A stretch of DNA of 64,000 nucleotides from Turicibacter faecis (GTDB lineage: Bacteria; Bacillota_I; Bacilli_A; MOL361; Turicibacteraceae). Each line of letters begins with the position of its first letter. Positions within the stretch are counted from its first letter, which is position 1. A program made the position numbers and the translations under genes. Below the pieces are notes generated by a model, which saw only the letters and a list, made by a program, of their open reading frames with translations, did no database searches and was not told where the DNA came from. The DNA lies in assembly GCF_037076425.1 (NCBI RefSeq), contig NZ_AP028127.1:836001-900000 (forward strand), given 5' to 3'. Positions 52,408-61,259 of this stretch are shown piece by piece.

Positions 52408-53466
52408 GACAGATTGTAATATTAAGTGCGACAAATAAAAAAAGCTCATAAATAGAATTCTTTGTTATAGAATGAAGTTACCACACCAAATTCTTAACAA
52501 GGAGATCTATTTATGAGTTATAAACATCTTAACACATTTGAGCGTACACGTATAGAAGTTCTTTCAAAAATGGGTTATTCAACGAGACAAATTGCGGGGC
52601 AATTAAATCGTCATCATTCAACCATTGCTCGTGAACTAAAACGAAATACTCAAAAGACGTATCAAGCAGAGCTAGCAGATGAATTAGCCGAGCAACGTCG
52701 CTTAGTTTGTCATCGTCCAGAGACCAAATCTGAAGAAGTTATTCAAACCATCCAACATTATTTAAAGTTAACCTGGTCGCCTGAACAAATTTCTAATACG
52801 GTTTTAAAGGGTGTTATTTCATTCAAAACTATTTATCGATGGATTTATGACGGAACGATTTTGTTAGGGGATTTAAGCTGTTTAAGGCAAAAGGGAAAAC
52901 GCCGAAAACCACGAGAAACACGCGGACGATTTAACATTGGGACATCAATTCATCAACGTCCGAAAGAGGTAAAAAAACGTCAGGCATTTGGTCATTGGGA
53001 ACTTGATACAGTTGTTTCAAGCCGTGGTAAAAGTAAAGGCTGTTTAGCTACATTTATTGAACGTCAAACACGATTTTATGTCGCCGTTAAAATCGAAAAT
53101 CGCTCAGCATCTGAAATGTACCGAGCGATTAGTGAGTTATATGAACATTTTCCTAAAGACACCTTTAAAACTTATACCGTTGATCGAGGAAAAGAGTTTG
53201 CTTGTTATTCCAAAGTAGAAGCAGATTTAAAGGTTCCTGTTTACTTCGCTGACGCCTATTCCTCTTGGCAAAGAGGAAGTAATGAAAATGCCAATGGTCT
53301 TCTTCGAGAATTCTTTCCGAAGAAGACGGACTTAGCACGAGTTAGTGAGAAAGAGATTGATGAAGCCCTCCTCCTCATTAATCATCGACCACGAAAATGC
53401 TTAGGTTGGAAAACTTCATTCGAGCTATTTCATGAGAAACTGTCGCATTTGTATTGACAATTCGTC
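52408..53466 (+). mobile_element. IS30-family insertion sequence, copy 2 (intact)
   Basis: It has the same ends as copy 1 at 15689-16747, GACAGATTGTAATATT... and the complement of GACGAATTGTCAATA..., and the flanks carry AAAA on both sides. The transposase frame is full length. It lies between the sugar transferase terminator and the promoter of the sugar symporter. Confidence 0.93.
52513..53457 (+). CDS. IS30-family transposase
   Basis: The 314-residue enzyme has an N-terminal helix-turn-helix (FERTRIEVLSKMGYSTRQIAGQLNRHHSTIARELKRN), then WSPEQIS, and an rve-type DDE domain. The three acidic residues are in GHWELDTVV (near 154), TYTVDRGKEF (near 221) and the Glu in NENANGLLREFF (near 257). 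It cuts and joins the element ends. AAGGAGATCT precedes the ATG. It may also act on the dead copy at 15689. Confidence 0.95.
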   Translation: MSYKHLNTFERTRIEVLSKMGYSTRQIAGQLNRHHSTIARELKRNTQKTYQAELADELAEQRRLVCHRPETKSEEVIQTIQHYLKLTWSPEQISNTVLKGVISFKTIYRWIYDGTILLGDLSCLRQKGKRRKPRETRGRFNIGTSIHQRPKEVKKRQAFGHWELDTVVSSRGKSKGCLATFIERQTRFYVAVKIENRSASEMYRAISELYEHFPKDTFKTYTVDRGKEFACYSKVEADLKVPVYFADAYSSWQRGSNENANGLLREFFPKKTDLARVSEKEIDEALLLINHRPRKCLGWKTSFELFHEKLSHLY

Positions 53467-53593
53467 AAAAAGAAAAATAAAGACACACTCTAGAATGGAA
53501 TAAGAAACAGACATCTAACCATTTAAAACAAACATTAATGAGTTGTCTTTATAAATGGAATAAAAATTAGTAAAAAAAATGAAATCAATTCCA

Positions 53594-53631
53594 TAAAAGC
53601 GCTTGCAACAAAATCGGATGGGTGGTATTTT
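53594..53631 (+). promoter_or_regulatory. cre site overlapping the promoter of the sugar symporter
   Basis: TAAAAGCGCTTGCA (53594-53607) matches the catabolite-responsive element bound by CcpA. It overlaps a -35 TTGCAA (53603-53608), which is 17 bases from TATTTT (53626-53631). This predicts glucose repression. Confidence 0.7.
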
Positions 53632-53646
53632 ATGTACATAGTCGTT

Positions 53647-53662
53647 TAGTAAACGGTTACAT
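53647..53662. promoter_or_regulatory. LacI-type operator candidate
   Basis: AGTAAACGGTTACA is a near-palindrome around a central CG, as in operators of LacI-family sugar repressors. It lies just after the predicted transcription start and before the SD. No LacI-family gene is nearby. Confidence 0.5.
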
Positions 53663-53678
53663 TAAGAGGAGGGGAATT

Positions 53679-55082
53679 ATGAAATTAACAAATTCAGCCA
53701 AATACGCATACGGATTTGGTGCATTAGGAAAGGATTTAGTTTGTGGGGTTGTTGGTGTTTACATTATGTTTTACTTTACAGATGTGATTGGGTTAAACCC
53801 GGCATTTGTTGGAACACTTTTTTTGATTGCGCGGGTGTGGGATACAGTAAATGATCCGATGATGGGAATGTTAGTAGACAATACGCGAACAAAGTGGGGA
53901 AAATTTAGACCATGGATTTTAATAGGAACTTTAATAAATGCGGTTGTTTTATTTTTCTTATTTAAGAAGCCAGACTTAACAGGGGCCCCATTATATGCTT
54001 ATTTTTCAGTCATGTATATCTTATGGGGAATGACATATACCATTATGGATATCCCATATTGGTCAATGATTCCTTCTTTAACGCAAGACAAAGAGGAACG
54101 AGAAAAAATATCTGTTATTCCGCGAGTGTTTGCAGCGATTGGAAATTTATGTGTAGCAACGTTTGGATTATCGATGGTTCATCAATTAGGTAAGGGCAAT
54201 CAAGCGAAAGGTTTTGAATATTTAGCGTTAGGAATTTCTATTATTTTTATTATCACCTCTGTTGTGATGTGCTTAAAGGTGAAAGAGCCATCAACGAAAG
54301 TTGCTAAGACTAATGCCTCAGAAACGGACCGAGTGACACTGAAACAAACATTTAAAATTATTGGGCAAAATGGTCAATTAAAAGTGTTTATCGTTATTGT
54401 GTTATGTATGAACTTAATGTTATCATTTTTAGGCGGAATGGCACTTTATTACTTTAAATATGTGACTCAAAATGAAGGAATGTTCCAAATCTATAATGGA
54501 TGTGCTGGATTCGCAGAAATTGCTGGTTTATTAATGTTCCCAATTTTAGTGAAAAGAATGGGACGTAAGCATGTATTTAGATTAGGATGTGTCTCACCGA
54601 TTGTTGGGCTATTGGTATTACTTGTTTGTGGCTTTATTGCTCCTCAAAATACATTATTGGTTGCTATCGGTGCATTTTTAGCTCGAGCGGGAGGAGGATT
54701 AATTATCGCCTCATCAACAGTTATGCTTGCTGATGTTGTAGATTATAGTGAGTACAAATTTGGAACGCGAAATGAAAGTATTATCTTTTCATGTCAGACG
54801 CTACTTGTTAAATCGGCTAGTGCTTTAAGCGGATGGTTAATTGGAGTCGGGCTTGCTGCCTTTGGTTATGTAGCAAATGCACAACAAACAATGACAACAA
54901 TGATGGGGATGCGAGGACTAATGTTCGTCTTACCAGCAATTTTTATTGCACTATGTTTCATTGTTTATAAAAAGTATTACAAAATCACAGGGGATTATCA
55001 TGAGGAAATTATTAAGGAATTAGAGGCACGTCAACAAGCTAGAAAACAAGGGCTAGAAGTTACTAACCTCAGTTATGAATAA
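53679..55082 (+). CDS. GPH-family sugar:cation symporter (MFS)
   Basis: The 467-residue membrane protein has 12 helices and the GPH pattern: KYAYGFGALGKDLVCGVVGVYIMFYFTDVIGL, IARVWDTVNDPMMGMLVDNTRTKWGKFRPW near 45-80, and DIPYWSMIPSLT near 125. The C-terminal DYSEYKFGTRNESIIFS is also conserved. It imports a glycoside, pentoside or hexuronide with Na+ or H+; the substrate is not evident because no hydrolase is adjacent. The ATG at 53679 has GAGGAGGGG upstream; the frame opens 19 codons earlier, inside the operator. Confidence 0.9.
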   Translation: MKLTNSAKYAYGFGALGKDLVCGVVGVYIMFYFTDVIGLNPAFVGTLFLIARVWDTVNDPMMGMLVDNTRTKWGKFRPWILIGTLINAVVLFFLFKKPDLTGAPLYAYFSVMYILWGMTYTIMDIPYWSMIPSLTQDKEEREKISVIPRVFAAIGNLCVATFGLSMVHQLGKGNQAKGFEYLALGISIIFIITSVVMCLKVKEPSTKVAKTNASETDRVTLKQTFKIIGQNGQLKVFIVIVLCMNLMLSFLGGMALYYFKYVTQNEGMFQIYNGCAGFAEIAGLLMFPILVKRMGRKHVFRLGCVSPIVGLLVLLVCGFIAPQNTLLVAIGAFLARAGGGLIIASSTVMLADVVDYSEYKFGTRNESIIFSCQTLLVKSASALSGWLIGVGLAAFGYVANAQQTMTTMMGMRGLMFVLPAIFIALCFIVYKKYYKITGDYHEEIIKELEARQQARKQGLEVTNLSYE

Positions 55083-55085
55083 AAT

Positions 55086-55127
55086 AAAAAGGGAATTGAA
55101 ACGAGGGGGTTCAATTCCCTTTTTTAG
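55086..55127. terminator. Shared terminator between the symporter gene and pepT
   Basis: AAAAAGGGAATTGAA pairs with TTCAATTCCCTTTTT across about 10 bases, with T-runs on both strands. Confidence 0.9.
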
Positions 55128-55146
55128 GTTTTAATGGGGAAGTTGT

Positions 55147-56382
55147 TTAACGTGAATAGTTGAATGTTGCACCAAGCTCTGCAATTTTAACAATCACATC
55201 AACAGCTTTTTCCATTGACGGAACAGGGATATATTCAAATTTCCCATGGAAATTATGTCCACCTGTAAAGAGGTTAGGGGTAGGCAAGCCGCGGAATGAT
55301 AAACCAGAACCATCTGTCCCTCCTCGAATTGGAATAATAAGTGGTTCGACATCGGATTCAATAAGTGCTTGTTTGGCTAATTCAACAATATACATTTTAT
55401 CTTCAATTTGAAGGTGCATATTGTAATATTGATCCGTTAGTGTCAGTTCAATAGGCTTGGTTGGATATTGACGATTAAACTGCTCAGTTAATTGCTGAAT
55501 AAATTGTTTGCGTTCATTAAATTTGTCTGAATTAAAATCACGAATGATAATTTTTAAAGTGGCTTCTTCACAGTTACCACTAATTGAAGTTAGGTGGTAA
55601 AACCCTTCATATTTTTCAGTTGATTGTGGGGTTTCAAGTTTAGGAAGGTGGTTCATGAATTCGGTGGCAATAAGTCCAGCGTTAATCATTTTGTTTTTAG
55701 CATCTCCAGGGTGGACGCTTTTTCCATGAATCGTTATTTTTGCTTCAGCGGCATTGAATGATTCATACTGTAATTCCCCAAGAACTCCGCCGTCGACGGT
55801 ATAGGCAAAATCTGCTCCAAACTTTTCGACTTGGAATTTGGATGCCCCGTGTCCGATTTCTTCATCTGGAGTAAAGGCTACCTTAATGCATCCGTGCTTA
55901 ATCTCGGGATGCTTCACTAAGTAGTCCATTGCTGTCATGATTTCAGCAATCCCCGCTTTGTCATCGGCACCAAGTAAGGTTGTCCCATCCGTTGTAACAA
56001 GTGTTTGTCCCACATATTGATTTAAAGATGGAAAATCATTGGGCGAAAGGATGATGTTTTTTTCTTTATTTAATAAAATATCTCCTCCTTGATAGTTAAC
56101 AACTTGGGGATTAACATGGGTAGCCGTAAAATCAGGGCTCGTATCTAAGTGAGAGATAAAGGCGATGACAGGGACATCGTGAGAGATATTACTTTCTAAT
56201 GTTGCATAGACATATCCGTTTTCATCTTTTTCAACTTGAGTTAATCCAATTTCTTTTAACTCCTGAACAAGGATATCCCCAAAGGCTAATTGCGATGGCG
56301 TTGACGGAGTTGTTTGGGCCGTGGGGTTTGATTGCGTATCGTATGTGACATAGTTTAAAAAACGTTCCATAACTGTTTTCAT
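55147..56382 (-). CDS. pepT: Peptidase T (tripeptide aminopeptidase)
   Basis: The 411-residue M20 zinc enzyme removes N-terminal residues from tripeptides. Motifs are FISHLDTSPDF near 80 (zinc His and catalytic Asp), TLLGADDKAGIAEIMTAMDYL near 135, FTPDEEIGHGASKF near 172 (catalytic Glu-Glu), YTVDGGVLGELQYE near 195 and GGTDGSGLSFRGLPTPNLFTGG near 350. The ATG at 56382 has TGGAGGAAT upstream; the frame extends five codons further without gain. It is probably a single-gene unit. Confidence 0.95.
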   Translation of the reverse strand: MKTVMERFLNYVTYDTQSNPTAQTTPSTPSQLAFGDILVQELKEIGLTQVEKDENGYVYATLESNISHDVPVIAFISHLDTSPDFTATHVNPQVVNYQGGDILLNKEKNIILSPNDFPSLNQYVGQTLVTTDGTTLLGADDKAGIAEIMTAMDYLVKHPEIKHGCIKVAFTPDEEIGHGASKFQVEKFGADFAYTVDGGVLGELQYESFNAAEAKITIHGKSVHPGDAKNKMINAGLIATEFMNHLPKLETPQSTEKYEGFYHLTSISGNCEEATLKIIIRDFNSDKFNERKQFIQQLTEQFNRQYPTKPIELTLTDQYYNMHLQIEDKMYIVELAKQALIESDVEPLIIPIRGGTDGSGLSFRGLPTPNLFTGGHNFHGKFEYIPVPSMEKAVDVIVKIAELGATFNYSR

Positions 56383-56575
56383 CAAGCATTCCTCCAATAA
56401 TTATTTTGCTTAGTATGTGCATACCGGTTAAGGTTATGTATAGTCTACCATAATTTTGAAAATTATATAAGAGAAGTTGTCAGAAGTTTATGATTCTTTG
56501 CAGAAATCATTCGATTGAAGGAAAATGTGTTATAATAAGGAATGGGTATGACAATGAGAGAAAAGAGGGGATAAC

Positions 56576-57073
56576 GTGAAGGAAGAAAGTACATGGTTAG
56601 ACTATGCGGTCGAGATTGGATGTAGTTTAGGTATAGGGTATTTGATTTCACGCTTTGTTCGTGTGGCGATTGCACGAGGGGAATCGATGCGACCGACGAT
56701 TAAGAACAATCAGCCCATTTTACTAGATTGTCGCCGTTCACGTAAGCAAAGGCTAAGAAGACAGGATTTGATCGCTTTTCGAGCACACCAAAAAAAGCAG
56801 TTGAAGTTTTTCTTAAAGCGCGTCATTGCGCTTCCAGGAGATCATTTGGTGATCGAATCGGGACGCGTTTTTGTTAATGGCCATCTGATTGAAGAGGATT
56901 ACTTAAATGAACCGATGAACGGTCATAATAAAGTGGACCTCATGATTGACAAAGGAAAGTTATTTGTAATGGGAGATAATCGAAATGATAGTCTGGATTC
57001 GCGAAGTCCACGCCTAGGTGTGATTGATATTGAAAAAGATGTACTAGGAGTTGTTGTTCAATTAAAAAAGTAA
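56576..57073 (+). CDS. lepB: Signal peptidase I
   Basis: The 165-residue protein has an N-terminal membrane segment (about 9-30), the catalytic Ser in ARGESMRPTI near residue 38, the catalytic Lys in LKFFLKRVIALPGDHL near 83, and FVMGDNRNDSLDSR near 130. It cleaves signal peptides of secreted proteins at the outer membrane face. The start is GTG with AAGAGGGG upstream. The RluA gene follows after 12 bases, so they are probably cotranscribed. Confidence 0.93.
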   Translation: MKEESTWLDYAVEIGCSLGIGYLISRFVRVAIARGESMRPTIKNNQPILLDCRRSRKQRLRRQDLIAFRAHQKKQLKFFLKRVIALPGDHLVIESGRVFVNGHLIEEDYLNEPMNGHNKVDLMIDKGKLFVMGDNRNDSLDSRSPRLGVIDIEKDVLGVVVQLKK

Positions 57074-57085
57074 GGAAGTGATCGA

Positions 57086-57979
57086 ATGACAACGATTCGT
57101 AAAGATGAACAGTTAATTTTTATTATAAACGACGAACAGGCGGGACAAACAGTTCGTGAATTTTTACAGGGGTACCATCTATCTCGTAAAAAAATTCATG
57201 AGATGTATATGAATAAAAAGGTGAGATTAAACGGGAATAGCGTTTCTTTTGAAACAATCCTTCATGCGTCTGATGAACTGGCTATCGCTCTTTTTGAGGA
57301 GGAGGAAATTGATTTTTTACCTCAAAAGATGCCATTAGAAATTATCTATGAAGATGATCATCTATTAATTATTAATAAACCAGCTGGATTAATGGTTCAT
57401 CCTGATCAAAAGGATGGGAAGGGGACACTTGCTAATGGGGTAGCTTATTACTATGAGAGGCGAGGAATGAAAAACCGTGTTCGCTATATTCACCGATTAG
57501 ATACAGAGACGAGCGGTGGAATTATTTTTGCTAAAACATATTTAGCTCATAGTTTGTTAGATTATTGGTTAAGTGAGAAGAAAATCAGACGTTGGTATGT
57601 AGCCCTTGTTTCTGGCACGTTGAAGACGAAAAAGGGGAAAATCGACGCACCAATTGGAAGGGATCGTCATCACGGTGCTCGACGTCGTGTCAGTTCAACA
57701 GGGGATCGTGCGCTTACTTATTATCAGTTAAAACGACAGTATCAAGGATATGCCTTGGTAGAATTAGAGTTGAAAACAGGACGTACGCATCAAATAAGGG
57801 TTCATATGAGTCATCTTGGGCACCCACTTCTTGGGGATGTCCTATACGGAGGAGCAAAAGATAAAATGAAACGTCTGGCGCTGCATTCTGCACGGATTGA
57901 AATGCTTCATCCAATTACACGTGAACCGTTAATGCTACATATTCCAATACCAAACGACATGAAGCGCTGGATAAAATAA
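57086..57979 (+). CDS. RluA-family pseudouridine synthase
   Basis: The 297-residue enzyme has an S4-like N-terminal region (GQTVREFLQGYHLSRKKIHEMYMNKKVRLNG), then ILIINKPAGLMVHPD near 95 and the catalytic motif YIHRLDTETSGGIIFAKT near 135 (Asp of HRLD). LVELELKTGRTHQIRVHMSHLGHPLLGDVLYGG lies near 230. It isomerises uridine in rRNA or tRNA; which site cannot be told. AAGGAAGTGAT precedes the ATG. Confidence 0.92.
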   Translation: MTTIRKDEQLIFIINDEQAGQTVREFLQGYHLSRKKIHEMYMNKKVRLNGNSVSFETILHASDELAIALFEEEEIDFLPQKMPLEIIYEDDHLLIINKPAGLMVHPDQKDGKGTLANGVAYYYERRGMKNRVRYIHRLDTETSGGIIFAKTYLAHSLLDYWLSEKKIRRWYVALVSGTLKTKKGKIDAPIGRDRHHGARRRVSSTGDRALTYYQLKRQYQGYALVELELKTGRTHQIRVHMSHLGHPLLGDVLYGGAKDKMKRLALHSARIEMLHPITREPLMLHIPIPNDMKRWIK

Positions 57980-58018
57980 TAAAGACCACCCATTAATAAG
58001 GTGGTCTTTATTATTTTA
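57974..58018. terminator. Terminator between the RluA and cytidine deaminase genes
   Basis: AAATAATAAAGACCACC pairs with GGTGGTCTTTATTATTT across about 8 bases; it is one of the strongest stems in the window and serves both directions. Confidence 0.9.
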
Positions 58019-58029
58019 TCCATTGAGGG

Positions 58030-58431
58030 TTATTCATCAAACTCTACATGTTTTGCCAAACGCCAATCATATGGAAGGAGATCTTTGAGTGGAACGGCCT
58101 TTGTACGATTAATAAGAATTTTGGCATGAATATTTTGGTCGTCAAGTTGACTAATAAACTCTCGACATCGACCACATGGGGGTAATATATTTCCCCGTTT
58201 ATTGATGGCTACCATTTTTACGATATGACTTTCTCCGGCTGTAATCATAGCGGCAGCAGCCGCGTGCTCTGCGCAAAACCCCATGGAGCATTTAGTTTCA
58301 ATGCAAACACCTGTATAAATATGGCCACTCTCGGTTAAAATGGCAGCTGCAACACTTCCAGCTTCGGCAGCAGCTGAGAGGCGACGGGGATTTAAAACTT
58401 CCGTCGCTTTACGAATTAATTCATCAAACAT
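58030..58431 (-). CDS. Cytidine deaminase family protein
   Basis: The 133-residue zinc enzyme shows the deaminase motif CAEHAAAAAMI near residue 53 (zinc Cys and catalytic Glu) and PPCGRCREFI near 84 (two zinc Cys). This three-Cys form is typical of small homotetrameric cytidine deaminases and of blasticidin-S deaminase-like proteins. The VCIETKCSMGFCAEH stretch with extra Cys resembles the latter group, so the substrate may not be plain cytidine. GGAGGGAC lies upstream. Confidence 0.87.
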   Translation of the reverse strand: MFDELIRKATEVLNPRRLSAAAEAGSVAAAILTESGHIYTGVCIETKCSMGFCAEHAAAAAMITAGESHIVKMVAINKRGNILPPCGRCREFISQLDDQNIHAKILINRTKAVPLKDLLPYDWRLAKHVEFDE

Positions 58432-58576
58432 ACAAGTCCCTCCTCATGGTATGAGAGATAGTTGGGTTTATAATAATAGCAGAAAAGAAATTTGAAGTCA
58501 ATTAGTATTAACTATAGACAAAAAGGAGGATTTTATAAAAGGTAAGTGAAAAAACGGTCTCCTTGTATGAAAAAAT

Positions 58577-59221
58577 TTACCAATCTGAGCTTTCGATTAG
58601 TGTCTCAATTAATTGCTCGCCATCAATTAAGAAAATAGGTTTATCTTTGGCAAATGTATAACAATCAGCGTCGAATGGGCTTAATGTTACAAATACGCCT
58701 TGATCAATTTGTTGGTTTCTCATCATTAAATGAAGACGTTCTAAATAGGATTGAGGAATTTCATGAGTGTTTGCATTTAAAAGGCAGGAAACTAACACTT
58801 TTTGATCTTCTAAATACATTTCAATGTCATAAAATTGTTCATTCATTCGTGGCGTTAAAAAAATTCGTTTGAATCCTTTGATCCGAAATAAATCGGCAAC
58901 AAGTTCCCCAAAATCAGAAGGATTCATCGAAGAAACTTGCTGATAAAGCGCATTTTTTTTCTGCGTTAATTTTTTTTCTGCTAAATCGATACATTGGCTA
59001 TCTCGTTTTAAATCTCGAGAATAGCATTGGTATTTTAAAAAACAAATCACAACAAATGAAAGTAATAAAAAGAGTAGTGTATACTGTGATGCTGTCCATT
59101 CCGCTAAGTCTAGGCTTAAGGTATAGCGAATTTGAATGAGAAAAAAGATGGACAGCAGTAAGGAACAATAAAAGAAAAACATCATTTGTTGACGCGATGA
59201 TTTTAGTGAGTTTGTAGACAT
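58577..59221 (-). CDS. Membrane-anchored Mrr-like (restriction endonuclease fold) protein, apparently degenerate
   Basis: The 214-residue protein has two membrane segments (about 13-32 and 46-63) and a cytosolic part. The latter resembles the Mrr catalytic domain: MNPSDFGELVADLFRIKGFKRIFLT near 99, DIEMYLEDQKVLVSCLL near 132, QGVFVTLSPFDADCYTFA near 173 and FLIDGEQLIETLI near 195. The usual QxK catalytic motif reads SCLL here, so the nuclease may be inactive and the fold used for binding. It is not part of a visible restriction system. Confidence 0.65.
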   Translation of the reverse strand: MSTNSLKSSRQQMMFFFYCSLLLSIFFLIQIRYTLSLDLAEWTASQYTLLFLLLSFVVICFLKYQCYSRDLKRDSQCIDLAEKKLTQKKNALYQQVSSMNPSDFGELVADLFRIKGFKRIFLTPRMNEQFYDIEMYLEDQKVLVSCLLNANTHEIPQSYLERLHLMMRNQQIDQGVFVTLSPFDADCYTFAKDKPIFLIDGEQLIETLIESSDW

Positions 59222-59335
59222 CCTAGGACCCCTCCGCTTAAATAAGTTTCTGTTAGTATGGATACTATTTGAAAAAATTATACCATTTAATGTAAGTTGA
59301 TTGAGTTTTTTAGCCCACGAGTGGAGGGGGGAAGA

Positions 59336-59367
59336 AAAAGTCCTATCGGTATGATAGGACTTTTTAA
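59336..59367. terminator. Terminator of the 63-residue gene
   Basis: AAAAAGTCCTATC pairs with GATAGGACTTTTT across GGTAT. Confidence 0.88.
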
Positions 59368-59559
59368 TTAGCGTTTTAAAAGTTGTTCTGTCGTACGACG
59401 ATCTTTAGAAGATTGCGTATAACGTCGAGCTTCAGGTAATGATTTTTTTACCTCTAGACGTGTATCAGGGACGTTTCCTGTACCAAATTCAACATCATTT
59501 TTATTTTTAATACTTTGAACAGAAGCATTCATTGGAGATCCCATTTCATTTTTACCCAT
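59368..59559 (-). CDS. Small charged protein of unknown function
   Basis: The 63-residue hydrophilic protein (MGKNEMGSPMNASVQSIKNK ... RRTTEQLLKR) has no membrane segment or Cys and is rich in Lys, Arg, Ser and Thr. AAAGGAGTC lies nine bases before the ATG and a terminator follows, so it is a real single-gene unit. The composition recalls small acid-soluble spore proteins, but no known SASP signature is visible, so I assign no family. A hairpin (AATTCCAA ... TTGGAATT) lies in its leader at 59579-59602. Confidence 0.65.
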   Translation of the reverse strand: MGKNEMGSPMNASVQSIKNKNDVEFGTGNVPDTRLEVKKSLPEARRYTQSSKDRRTTEQLLKR

Positions 59560-60036
59560 TGTTTTTGACTCCTTTCAAAATTCCAAGATTTTAGTTGGAA
59601 TTTTATTAATAGTATGAACGACTCAATGATCAAATATGTATGTTAACGCTCAAAGTTGTCGAATAACAACGAATGGTTAGTTGTGATTTGATTGGAAGAG
59701 ACGTGGCATCTTCGTGAAAGAGTGACTGTTTAAAGTGATCAAAAGTGCTTCGTGATGTGGAGGATGAACCGAAGTCATGAAAGAATTCTTATCTTTTTCA
59801 ACGATAAAAGGTGATAATTAGAGAACTTGGTTAATATAATCAAAATGGAAATGGTTTTAAACGACCGTTAATTTTTGTTTACCTAAAAGAAGTGCCTCCG
59901 TTTATAAGAAAAAGAATGGATACCACTGTTTGACCGTCTGTAAAAAGGAGGGATTGATTCATAAACTGAGGTTGACATATCGTGTCATTTTAAAAGTTGT
60001 AGGACTGATCAAATTCGATGAAAGAGGGGATATCGA
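59560..60036. other. Non-coding stretch before the sigma factor gene
   Basis: No gene was found. It holds the promoter side of the 63-residue gene and an inverted repeat next to a TTGACA just before the sigma gene. The remainder is AT-rich without clear structure. Confidence 0.5.
59973..59987. promoter_or_regulatory. Inverted repeat at a TTGACA before the sigma factor gene
   Basis: TGACA-TATCG-TGTCA overlaps TTGACA (59972-59977), 50 bases before the start codon. The -10 is not clear. It could be an operator that blocks the promoter. Confidence 0.4.
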
Positions 60037-60990
60037 ATGAACTATGTGGAGGTCACTGACCAAAAGGAAAGTTTGAATACAAAGACGAGGAAGAATCGAA
60101 ATCAAAAAAAAGAGGCGATGAGCCGCGTGCCAGAGAGCGCACATAATCTTTTAATGAGAAAGCATTCAAATGATTATCAATATAATTTGGAGTATTTAAA
60201 AAAATATCGTTTAGAACATGATCAGTCGGCGCTTGAATGGTTAATTTTTAATAATACTAATTTAGTTCACAAGATTATCGGACGGTATACTAAATTTTAT
60301 CACCATAAGTTAGATTACGATGATTTATTTTCAGTTGGACTCGAAGGATTGATGAAGGCGATTGAAAAATTTGATTTTAATTACGATAATAATTTTTCAA
60401 CCTATGCAACGTACTGGATTAAGCAAGCAGTCACGCGAGCAATTGCAGATGAGGGATTTACGATTCGGATTCCTGTGCATATGTTTGAGTCGATTAATCA
60501 GGTGATGCGTTATGAACAAAAAGCGGATCAAGGTGACGAACCTATTGATGTGACCGATTTGTGTGGGGAGTTAAATATTCCAAAGGAGAAGTACGAGGCG
60601 GTAAAGCGTGTGCAAACCTACATGTTAAAGCCCACCTCTTTAAATGGGTTTGTATCAAAAGAGGATGAGGACACCGAATTACAAGATTTAATCTCAAACG
60701 ACAACGAGTTGGTGTCAGAAGGAACCTCACGCTTGTACGATAATCCAGAAAAAAAAGCAATGGATGAGGATTTAAAGAATTATATGGATAAAATGATTTT
60801 AAATTTAAACCCTCGTGAACAGTTTGTTATTACTCATCGTTTTGGTTTAAATGGAGCCGAACGAAAGACGTTGGAAGAAATTGGTGCGATTGAAGGCGTG
60901 ACGAGGGAGCGCATCCGACAAATTGAAGCGAAAGCCATGCGGAAGTTACGAACACTTCTCATTCGATATAAAGAGTATTTAATTCATTAA
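60037..60990 (+). CDS. Sigma-70 family RNA polymerase sigma factor (RpoD-like, no region 1.1)
   Basis: The 317-residue protein has region 1.2/2 at about 50-135 (LVHKIIGRYTKFYHHKLDYDDLFSVGLEGLMKAIEKFDFNYDNNFSTYATYWIKQAVTRAIAD, read in parts), region 3 near 140-200 and region 4 near 255-310 (LNPREQFVITHRFGLNGAERKTLEEIGAIEGVTRERIRQIEAKAMRKLR). It lacks region 1.1, and the first 45 residues are basic and unlike RpoD. This suits a second, non-essential group 2 type sigma rather than the main SigA, which in Bacillota follows dnaG. No dnaG or anti-sigma gene is adjacent. GAGGGGATATC precedes the ATG. Confidence 0.87.
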   Translation: MNYVEVTDQKESLNTKTRKNRNQKKEAMSRVPESAHNLLMRKHSNDYQYNLEYLKKYRLEHDQSALEWLIFNNTNLVHKIIGRYTKFYHHKLDYDDLFSVGLEGLMKAIEKFDFNYDNNFSTYATYWIKQAVTRAIADEGFTIRIPVHMFESINQVMRYEQKADQGDEPIDVTDLCGELNIPKEKYEAVKRVQTYMLKPTSLNGFVSKEDEDTELQDLISNDNELVSEGTSRLYDNPEKKAMDEDLKNYMDKMILNLNPREQFVITHRFGLNGAERKTLEEIGAIEGVTRERIRQIEAKAMRKLRTLLIRYKEYLIH

Positions 60991-60994
60991 ATAA

Positions 60995-61031
60995 ATAGAA
61001 AAGGAACCTTGGATGAAGGTTCCTTTTCTAT
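60995..61031. terminator. Sigma factor gene terminator
   Basis: AGAAAAGGAACCTT pairs with AAGGTTCCTTTTCT across GGATG. Confidence 0.9.
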
Positions 61032-61259
61032 TAAAATATAGATGTGGTGTTTTTATAATTGGGAGGGTCTTTATACGATTCGCATGAGCTCTTTTCAAAT
61101 AGGAATTCAATCATTTTTATATTTTAATGAGTGTAAAATTTTTCTATTTGTGCCATGAAGAATATGAGCTAGGAAAAGGGAAATACTAAATTTAATGAAT
61201 GTCTAATCAGTTTAATTGATAGGGAAGTGTTTAAATTTAACTAGAAGGAGGTTGATGAC

